Origin: Candidatus Eisenbacteria bacterium
GTDB taxonomy: Bacteria > Eisenbacteria > RBG-16-71-46
Assembly: GCA_035712145.1 (NCBI GenBank)
Contig: DASTBI010000047.1
Coordinates: 1 to 39,203 of the forward strand
DNA: 39,203 nt
Direction of reading: 5' to 3'
Every line of letters starts with the position of its first letter. The stretch's first letter is position 1. Below the pieces are notes generated by a model. The model was not told the origin of the DNA. It searched no databases and worked only from the letters and a program-made list of their open reading frames with translations. Below are positions 32,023 to 39,203 of this stretch, one piece after another. The position numbers and the translations under genes are program-made.

Positions 32023-34377
32023 CTACCGTCCGCGAGGCCCGGTCAGGCGAATGCCGCGCTGCGAGTCTAACAGAACCGTGCGCGCGCTCACCGCGGGATG
32101 CTCGGCTTCGACCATCAGTGGACCGGCTTCGGTGAGGGCGAACCGCACCTTTCCCCGCGCGTCGGCCTGGAGGACGAGCGCGCCCCCGAGCGTCACCAGC
32201 GCGCCGGCCGCGGGGCGATCGTCGGCATCGCGCACCTCCACGGAATCGACCGGCCAGGTGCCGGAACCGGCCCAGTCCTCGAGGAGGCCGAGGTAGAGCG
32301 CATAAGCTTCGGCGCGCACCGCTCCGGGCGCGTTCATGGCCGATTCTTCCGCAGGATCGTCGATGCGTCGCGCCGAGACGTAGAGCGCGGTGCACGAAGT
32401 CTGCTGCAGCGGATATTGTGCGTCCTCCACGACCGGCGGGGGAGAGAAGCCGAGCCGCGAGAGCCAGGCGGCGGTGCGCTGTCCCCACGCCTTGCCCGCG
32501 GCGCTCGAGAAGTAGTACCCGACGTGCGTGGACTCGGGACGGTGACCGATGCGGAGGAAGCGGTCGGCCCGGAACTCCTCGCTCACGCGGACGCGCTCCA
32601 CGTCCGAAGCCGCCACGTCGCCGTTGCGCGCCAGCGCCACCTCGGCGCCCGCCGCGCGCAGCAGCGAAGCCAGCGATTGCGCGACCTGCATGTTGTAGAG
32701 CGCGCCGCGCGTGCCGCTCGGCCCCATGCCGCCGCTGTTCTCGCCGCCGCCGTCGGGATCGAGCAGGATGCGCCGGCCGTGCAGCACGCCACCGGCCACG
32801 GGAGTGAACTGAGGAGGCAGGCTGTCGAAGCCCCACAGCCGGTAGCCGGGAAGCGCCAACGGCGTGATGGTGGTGTCCGAGCCCAGCGCCACGAAGCCGT
32901 CGCGGTTGATCCAGCTCCAGCGAGGCGCGGGCTCGCGCGTCCCGAGCGCTTCGCGCAGACGGGCGGAAGCCGGCTCGCTGCGCGCCCACCCGCTCCACAC
33001 CCGCTTCGCCTTCGCGCCGGAGGTGAACGCGATCGTCGCCGCGCGCGGGAGATCGCCGGTGCGCACCGAAACCCGGCCGAGCGCCTTGCTCGACGCTCGC
33101 GCGCCACGCGACATCCGGAGATAGGCCCATGCCACGCCGTCCTGTGACGTGATGGTGGTCTCGGCCGGCGACACGCCGGCGCGCCCGGCGGCGACGCGGA
33201 GCCGGATCGGCGAGACGCTCGGCATGCCCGCGCGGTCCAGCACTTCCACGCGCACGCCGACCAGGGGCGCCGGGCGCTCGGGCCACACGCTCGCCTGCAG
33301 ACGCGCGGGCCTGCGCTCGAGCTGGAACGACACCCGGCGCTCGAGCGAAGAGCCGGTACCCGCCAGCGCCACGCGCAGCCGCGCCTCGTGCCGTCCGACC
33401 GTGAGCGGGCCGGCGGGACGCCACACCACGGTCGATCCTCTGCGCTCGGGCTGGACCGGCTGGCCATCGAGCCACATCTCGATCTGGTCGAAGGCGCCGC
33501 TCACGCGCCCGACGAGGCTCGGCCCGTCGATCTCGGTGAAGCTCGTATCGGAGCGGCCGTCCCCGCCCAGCGCCTCGAACGAGTCGAGGCTGGGCGCGCC
33601 GCGCGCGAAGAAGTGGGCGATGCCGAGATAGAGCGCCTCGGCCTCGAGACGCTGCTTCTCCGGCAGCTTGAGCCGGCTCTCGACGTCGGGATTGGTGAGA
33701 TACGAGGCCTCGGTCAGCACCGCCGGGGCGTCGCTGTTACGGAGGACGAAGTAGTTGCCGGGCAGGAGACGCTGCCCGTGGATTCCGAGATTTCGCTTGA
33801 GGAAGCGATGGATGCTGGCAGCGGCGTCGAGCGAAGCTCCTTCGTCGCCCAGCTTGTAGTAGGTCTGGGTTTCGTTCTTGTCGTGGGCGCCGCCGGCATC
33901 GGCGTTGTGATGGACCGACACGAACAAGTCGGGCGTGAACGTGTTCGCGATCCGCGTGCGCTCGGCCAGGTCGCCGCGCAGCGTGCTGTCCGACGCGGTG
34001 CGGAAGTCGAGATTCTCGCGACGGGTCATCAGCACCTGGGCGCCGCGCGCCACCAGCAATCTCTCCAGCTCGAGCGATACCGCCAGGTTGACTTCGGCCT
34101 CGGTCAGCCCGTTGACGCCGAGCGAGCCCTTGTACGCGCCGCCGTGTCCGGGATCGATCACGATGCGCCGGTCGCGCACCGCCGTGCTGTCGACGGACTC
34201 GAGGCTGTCGATGCGCTGCTCGTAGCCCGGCTCGGGACGCGGAGAAGGAGAGGCGGTGGGCGGTGTGGGAACCTCGCCTGGACGCGGTGGACCGCCGCAT
34301 CCGGCCAGCGCCCCCAGACTCACGAGGGCGAGCAGCGCCGCCATCCAGGGGGGATGCATCCGTGCGTCACGCTCCAT
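32023..34377 (-). CDS. Lipoprotein N-acetylmuramoyl-L-alanine amidase with a second, degenerate amidase domain
   Basis: The 784-residue lipoprotein has lipobox LAGC (Cys27) and a Pro-rich linker. An intact Amidase_3 domain spans about 70-260, with DPGHGG (His78), Glu93/95, SVHHN (His156) and LTEASYLTN (Glu223). Two Ig-like blocks follow (275-460). A second amidase-like domain (about 533-700) has LDPDGGG in place of DPGHGG, GHRPES in place of HHN, and YVSARRI where the catalytic Glu should be. It ends in a carboxypeptidase-regulatory-like beta domain (711-784). It likely cleaves peptidoglycan stem peptides, with the dead domain binding the wall. A Met six residues in (34359) gives a neater signal peptide. 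Confidence 0.88.
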   Translation of the reverse strand: MERDARMHPPWMAALLALVSLGALAGCGGPPRPGEVPTPPTASPSPRPEPGYEQRIDSLESVDSTAVRDRRIVIDPGHGGAYKGSLGVNGLTEAEVNLAVSLELERLLVARGAQVLMTRRENLDFRTASDSTLRGDLAERTRIANTFTPDLFVSVHHNADAGGAHDKNETQTYYKLGDEGASLDAAASIHRFLKRNLGIHGQRLLPGNYFVLRNSDAPAVLTEASYLTNPDVESRLKLPEKQRLEAEALYLGIAHFFARGAPSLDSFEALGGDGRSDTSFTEIDGPSLVGRVSGAFDQIEMWLDGQPVQPERRGSTVVWRPAGPLTVGRHEARLRVALAGTGSSLERRVSFQLERRPARLQASVWPERPAPLVGVRVEVLDRAGMPSVSPIRLRVAAGRAGVSPAETTITSQDGVAWAYLRMSRGARASSKALGRVSVRTGDLPRAATIAFTSGAKAKRVWSGWARSEPASARLREALGTREPAPRWSWINRDGFVALGSDTTITPLALPGYRLWGFDSLPPQFTPVAGGVLHGRRILLDPDGGGENSGGMGPSGTRGALYNMQVAQSLASLLRAAGAEVALARNGDVAASDVERVRVSEEFRADRFLRIGHRPESTHVGYYFSSAAGKAWGQRTAAWLSRLGFSPPPVVEDAQYPLQQTSCTALYVSARRIDDPAEESAMNAPGAVRAEAYALYLGLLEDWAGSGTWPVDSVEVRDADDRPAAGALVTLGGALVLQADARGKVRFALTEAGPLMVEAEHPAVSARTVLLDSQRGIRLTGPRGR

Positions 34378-34439
34378 GGAGCCGGCACTTTAACAACCCA
34401 CCTGAGAAGGGACAACCCTCGCCGGCAGAATCATTTGGC

Positions 34440-34468
34440 TTGCCCGATCCCGATTCGCGTGCTAGTGG
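34440..34468 (+). promoter_or_regulatory. Promoter candidate for the liv operon
   Basis: TTGCCC and TAGTGG are separated by 17 bases, with TG one base before the second box. It sits in the 174-base gap between the divergent amidase and livK genes, about 75 bases before the livK ATG. Weak match; a TTGACT at 34477 has no -10 partner. Confidence 0.3.
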
Positions 34469-34551
34469 TACGCGCTTGACTTGCGCCCTTTGAGAGGCAC
34501 CTGCGCGAGCACGTCGGCTCGCCCGACCAACCCAATCCTGGAGGCAACGAC

Positions 34552-35772
34552 ATGAGGTCGCGCTTAGGACTGCTCGTAGGCTTGGCCGCCTGGCTCGGTG
34601 CTGTGTCTCTGGCGGGCTGCGGTGGTTCGGCGACCGAGGAGCTGGTGATCGGCGAGTACGGCTCTCTCAGCGGCAGCGACGCCACCTTCGGCCAGTCCAC
34701 CAAGGCCGGGGTGCGGGTGGCGCTCGCCGAGCTGAACGCCACCAAGGAAGGCAAGATCGGCGGCCTCACCGTGCGCGTGGTGGAAGAGGACGACCAGGGC
34801 CGCGCCGAAGAAGCGGCGACCGTGGTGCAGAAGCTGATCAACCAGGACCGGGTGATCGCCGTGCTCGGCGAGGTCGCTTCGTCCCGGAGTCTCGCCGCCG
34901 GCCCGATTTGCCAGAACGCCGGCGTGCCCATGATCTCGCCGTCCTCGACCAACCCCAAGGTCACTCAGGTCGGCGACTACATCTTCCGCATGTGCTTCCT
35001 CGACGACTTCCAGGGCTGGGTGATGGCCAAATTCACGGCCGAGAACCTCAAGCTCAAGCGTGTCGCCATGCTCAAGGACGTGAAGAACGACTACAGCATC
35101 GGATTGGCGCAGTACTTCACCGACGCCTTCAAGAACATGGGCGGCCAGGTGGTCTACGAGCAGGCCTACAGCGCCGGCGACCAGGACTTCCGCTCGCAGC
35201 TCACCGCCATCAAGGCTCGGAACCCGGAGGCCATCATCGTGCCGGGCTACTACACCGAGGCCGGCCTGATCGCGCGCCAGGCCCGCGAGCTCGGCATCAC
35301 GGTGCCCTTGATCGGCGGGGACGGCTGGGAGAGCGGCCAGCTCATCGAGATCGGCGGCGAGGCGCTGAACGGGTGCTACTACTCGAACCACTGGGCGCTC
35401 GACTATCCGGATCCCAAGCTGCAGGAGTTCCTCAAGCAGTACCGCGCCGGCAACGGCAACGCGGATCCCGACGCGATCGGCGGGTTGGCCTATGACGCCG
35501 CCACGGTGCTGTTCACCGCGCTGCAGCACATGGCCGAGCAGGACCCCGAGACCTTCAAGGGACTGTCGTCCAAGATGGCGGGAACCGAGCAGCGCAAGGC
35601 GGCGTGCAAGAAGCTGCGCGACCTGATCGCCCAAACCCACGAGTATTCGGGCGTCACGGGAGTCATCACGCTGGACGCCAACCGCAACGCCACCAAGCCG
35701 GCGGTGGTGATCGCGATCAAGGACGGCAAGAAGACTTTCGCCGCGCAGATCAAGCCGCAGCCTCCTGCGTGA
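34552..35772 (+). CDS. livK: Branched-chain amino acid ABC transporter, substrate-binding lipoprotein
   Basis: The 406-residue lipoprotein has lipobox LAGC (Cys23) and a type I periplasmic-binding fold: LVIGEYGSLSGSDATFGQSTKAGVRVALAELN, then VLGEVASSRSLAAGP, GVPMISPSSTNP and GYYTEAGLIARQARELGI. This is the Peripla_BP_6/LivK family, which captures Leu/Ile/Val or related ligands. GGAGG precedes the ATG by 8 bases. The other four Liv components follow, so it heads the operon. The ligand cannot be told from sequence; urea or amide transporters share the fold. Confidence 0.93.
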   Translation: MRSRLGLLVGLAAWLGAVSLAGCGGSATEELVIGEYGSLSGSDATFGQSTKAGVRVALAELNATKEGKIGGLTVRVVEEDDQGRAEEAATVVQKLINQDRVIAVLGEVASSRSLAAGPICQNAGVPMISPSSTNPKVTQVGDYIFRMCFLDDFQGWVMAKFTAENLKLKRVAMLKDVKNDYSIGLAQYFTDAFKNMGGQVVYEQAYSAGDQDFRSQLTAIKARNPEAIIVPGYYTEAGLIARQARELGITVPLIGGDGWESGQLIEIGGEALNGCYYSNHWALDYPDPKLQEFLKQYRAGNGNADPDAIGGLAYDAATVLFTALQHMAEQDPETFKGLSSKMAGTEQRKAACKKLRDLIAQTHEYSGVTGVITLDANRNATKPAVVIAIKDGKKTFAAQIKPQPPA

Positions 35773-35807
35773 TCGGGTGTGACGCCTTGCGTCCTCCCAC
35801 CTGATCC

Positions 35808-36710
35808 GTGTCGGAATTCCTGCAGCAGCTGGTCAACGGAGTCACCTGGGGAAGCGTCTACGCGCTGATCGCCCTCGGGTACACCATGGTCTACGGCATC
35901 CTGCGCCTCATCAATTTCGCCCACGGCGACGTGTACATGCTGGGCGCCTTCTTCGGGCTCTACGCCGCGCGGTGGATGGGGGCGGCGCGTGATCCGAACA
36001 TCGCGCAGGCCCTGGCCGTGCTGGCGATCGCGATGGCGGGATGCGGTGTCGTGGGCTACGTCATCGAGCGCTTCGCCTACAAACCGGTGCGGCGTTCTTC
36101 GCGCCTCGCCGCGCTGATCACCGCGATCGGCGTTTCGCTGCTGCTCGAGAACGGCGGCATCCTGCTGTTCGGCGCCGATCCCAAGTTCTTCCCTCAGATC
36201 ATCGCGCCCAAGAACCTCGCGCTCGGCGGGGGGGTGACGATCTCGAACCAGCAGATCATCATTCTCGTGGTCTCGCTCGGCCTCATGCTGGGGCTGCGCT
36301 TCATCGTCCTCAACACCCGGGTCGGCAAAGCGATGCGCGCGGTGTCGCACAGCCACACCGCCGCGGCGCTCATGGGCATCTCCGTAGACCGCATCATCTC
36401 CTTCACCTTCGTGCTCGGCTCCGTGCTGGCCGCCGCCGCGGGCGTGCTGGTGGCCCTGCAGAACCCGAAGATCGAGCCGCTCATGGGCATCATGCCGGGA
36501 CTCAAGGCCTTCGTTGCCGCGGTGCTGGGCGGGATCGGCAACATCCCGGGGGCGGTGCTCGGCGGGCTGGTGATGGGAATCGCCGAGGTCATGGTGGTGG
36601 GCTACCTGTCGCCGACCTATCGGGACGCGATCGCCTTCGTCCTGCTCATCGTGATCCTGCTGGTGCGCCCGGCCGGCATCCTCGGCAAGGCCACGGCCGA
36701 GAAGGTGTGA
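35808..36710 (+). CDS. livH: Branched-chain amino acid ABC transporter permease LivH
   Basis: The 300-residue, roughly eight-helix permease begins FLQQLVNGVTWGSVYALIALGYTMVYGILRLINFAHGD, the LivH signature. It also has GKAMRAVSHSHTAAALMGI and LKAFVAAVLGGIGNIPGAVLGG, the EAA-type cytoplasmic loop. It pairs with LivM. The GTG start is 35 bases after livK. Confidence 0.95.
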   Translation: MSEFLQQLVNGVTWGSVYALIALGYTMVYGILRLINFAHGDVYMLGAFFGLYAARWMGAARDPNIAQALAVLAIAMAGCGVVGYVIERFAYKPVRRSSRLAALITAIGVSLLLENGGILLFGADPKFFPQIIAPKNLALGGGVTISNQQIIILVVSLGLMLGLRFIVLNTRVGKAMRAVSHSHTAAALMGISVDRIISFTFVLGSVLAAAAGVLVALQNPKIEPLMGIMPGLKAFVAAVLGGIGNIPGAVLGGLVMGIAEVMVVGYLSPTYRDAIAFVLLIVILLVRPAGILGKATAEKV

Positions 36711-36711
36711 C

Positions 36712-37694
<983 letters not shown>

Positions 37695-37698
<4 letters not shown>

Positions 37699-38489
37699 GC
37701 GCGCCGCTCCTCCAGCTCGAGAAGGTGACCATGGCCTTCGGCGGCCTCAAGGCGGTCGCCGATCTCGACCTCGAGGTGGCGGCCGGCGAGCTGGTCGGGC
37801 TGATCGGACCGAACGGCGCCGGCAAGACCACGGTCTTCAACGTGATCACCGGGGTCTACGCGCCGACCTCGGGGCGCATCCTGCTCGAGGGGCGTCCCAT
37901 TCAGGGGCTCAAGCCCCACGCCATCGCCAGGCGCGGCATCACCCGCACCTTCCAGAACATCCGGCTCTTCTCGACCCGCTGCTGCCGCGACAACGTTTGC
38001 ATCGCCGCGCACCACCACTCGCGGGCCACGCTCTGGGACGCGCTGCTACGCAGCCCCCGGTTCGACGCCGACGAGCGGGCGATGAAGCGCGAGGCCACCG
38101 ATCTGCTCGATCTGCTCGGGCTCTCGTCGTGGGCGGAGACAACGGCCTCCGACCTGCCGTACGGACAGCAGCGGCGCCTCGAGATCGCCCGCGCGCTGGC
38201 CGGCAAACCCAAGCTTCTGCTGCTGGACGAGCCGGCGGCCGGCCTCAATCCGCAGGAGAGCGACCAGCTCATGCACCTGATCGAGGATCTGCGCGGGCGC
38301 TTCGGACTCACCATCCTGCTGATCGAGCACGACATGCGGGTGGTGATGGGGATCTGCCAGCGAATCGCGGTGCTCGACTACGGGATCAAGATCGCCGAGG
38401 GCAACCCGGCGGAGATCCGCAGCAACCCCCACGTCATCGAGGCCTACCTCGGTGAGGAGATCCAAGCCGACCTGGGCGCGGGGGCCTGA
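37695..38489 (+). CDS. livG: Branched-chain amino acid ABC transporter ATPase LivG
   Basis: The 264-residue ATPase has Walker A GPNGAGKTT, the LivG/F-typical RTFQNIRLF, signature LPYGQQRRLEIARAL, Walker B LLLLDEPAAGLNPQE and switch His in IEHDM. It powers uptake with LivF. The stop overlaps livF (TGATG). Confidence 0.96.
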
Positions 38490-39193
38490 TGCTCGAAGTC
38501 GATCGCCTCGACGTCTATTACGGGGCGGTCCACGCTCTGAAAGGCGTCACGCTGCGCGCCGATGCGGGGGAGATCGTCACGCTGATCGGCGCCAACGGCG
38601 CCGGGAAGTCCACCACGCTGCGGACCATCTCCGGCCTGCAACGCCCGTACCGCGGCGCCATCTCCTTTCAGGGCAGACGGATCGACACCCTGCCGACGCA
38701 CGACATCGTGCGGCTGGGGATCGCGCAGGCGCCCGAGGGGCGGCAGATCTTCCCGAGGATGAGCGTGCGGGAGAACCTCGAGATGGGCGGCTTTGTCCGG
38801 GACGACGCCGAGGAACTCGCCGCGGACCACGAGGCCATGCTGGAGTTGTTCCCCCGGCTGCGCGAGCGGCTGGACCAGAAGGCCGGCACCATGTCCGGCG
38901 GCGAGCAGCAGATGCTGGCCATGGGCCGCGCCCTGATGGCCCGCCCGAAGCTCTTACTGCTGGACGAGCCCTCCCTGGGCCTGGCGCCGTTCCTGGTCAA
39001 GGATATCTTCCGGATCATCGGCGAGATCAACCGCCGCGGCACCACCGTGCTCCTGGTGGAGCAGAACGCGCACATGGCCCTCGAAGCCGCCGGCCGCGGC
39101 TACGTCCTGGAAACCGGCGAGGTCGTCCTCGCCGACACCGGACGGGCATTACTGAATAACCCCCAGGTGCAGCAGGCATACCTGGGAATGTAA
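38489..39193 (+). CDS. livF: Branched-chain amino acid ABC transporter ATPase LivF
   Basis: The 234-residue ATPase begins MLEVDRLDVYYGAVHALKGV. It has Walker A GANGAGKST, APEGRQIFPRMSVRENL (the LivF form), signature MSGGEQQMLAMGRAL, Walker B LLLLDEPSLGLAP and LVEQNA. It ends the liv operon 10 bases before the window edge. Confidence 0.96.
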   Translation: MLEVDRLDVYYGAVHALKGVTLRADAGEIVTLIGANGAGKSTTLRTISGLQRPYRGAISFQGRRIDTLPTHDIVRLGIAQAPEGRQIFPRMSVRENLEMGGFVRDDAEELAADHEAMLELFPRLRERLDQKAGTMSGGEQQMLAMGRALMARPKLLLLDEPSLGLAPFLVKDIFRIIGEINRRGTTVLLVEQNAHMALEAAGRGYVLETGEVVLADTGRALLNNPQVQQAYLGM

Positions 39194-39203
39194 GAGGTCA
39201 GGT

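Noticed and set aside
32583-33467. Overlapping minus-strand frame within the amidase gene
   Set aside because: It is an Arg/Ala/Ser-rich translation out of phase with the supported amidase frame.

Overview
This is a GC-rich bacterial chromosome segment (about two-thirds G+C by eye) packed with genes in short-gap or overlapping operons. It has many GTG/TTG starts, secreted or lipoprotein gene products, and one secreted protein ending in a FlgD-like Ig domain. Those traits, together with an outer-membrane-type inventory (TonB-like protein, DUF481 barrel, parvulin, GmhA), suggest a Gram-negative member of the FCB or a neighbouring candidate phylum (Eisenbacteria/Gemmatimonadota-like). That placement is inference. 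No phage, IS, CRISPR or toxin-defence locus was seen.

Layout, + strand, 1-10.3 kb: the 3' end of a TIGR03118-like gene, a Gly/Asn-repeat frame leading into a FlgD-domain secreted protein, then cinA-thpR-GT39 membrane glycosyltransferase, a small lipoprotein, and recA. RecA is interrupted by a complete 360-residue intein carrying a LAGLIDADG endonuclease. Between recA and recX lie a zinc ribbon, an ICMT-like membrane methyltransferase and two tandem copies of a lipoprotein gene. The duplication left a chimeric scar ORF made of the recX start and the methyltransferase end. recX, osmC and alaS follow, an expanded version of the common recA-recX-alaS neighbourhood.

10.3-26.7 kb: alaS runs by stop/start overlaps into a sugar-nucleotide/cell-envelope operon: rmlA-like, rmlD, gmhA, a UbiA-type decaprenyl-phosphate phosphoribosyltransferase, and ispE. 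Then come spoVG, tRNA-Gln(TTG), prs, rplY, pth, rpsF, ssb, rpsR, a DUF2232 membrane protein and rplI, a familiar bacterial housekeeping block. It ends with a parvulin, a DUF151 nuclease-fold protein and a multi-pass GT-C-like protein that probably starts at a CTG.

26.7-34.4 kb, - strand: a DUF481 outer-membrane barrel, a PMT-family mannosyltransferase with an overlapping GT2 polyprenyl-phosphate-sugar synthase-like gene, a His-rich TPR protein, a TonB-C-domain protein, and a large lipoprotein amidase with one intact and one apparently dead amidase domain.

34.5-39.2 kb, + strand: a complete livKHMGF branched-chain amino-acid ABC transporter operon, diverging from the amidase.

The items most worth a second look are the RecA intein (with a dyad over the recA promoter), the duplication scar, the active/dead amidase fusion, the SSB without its acidic tip and the CTG-start membrane protein.
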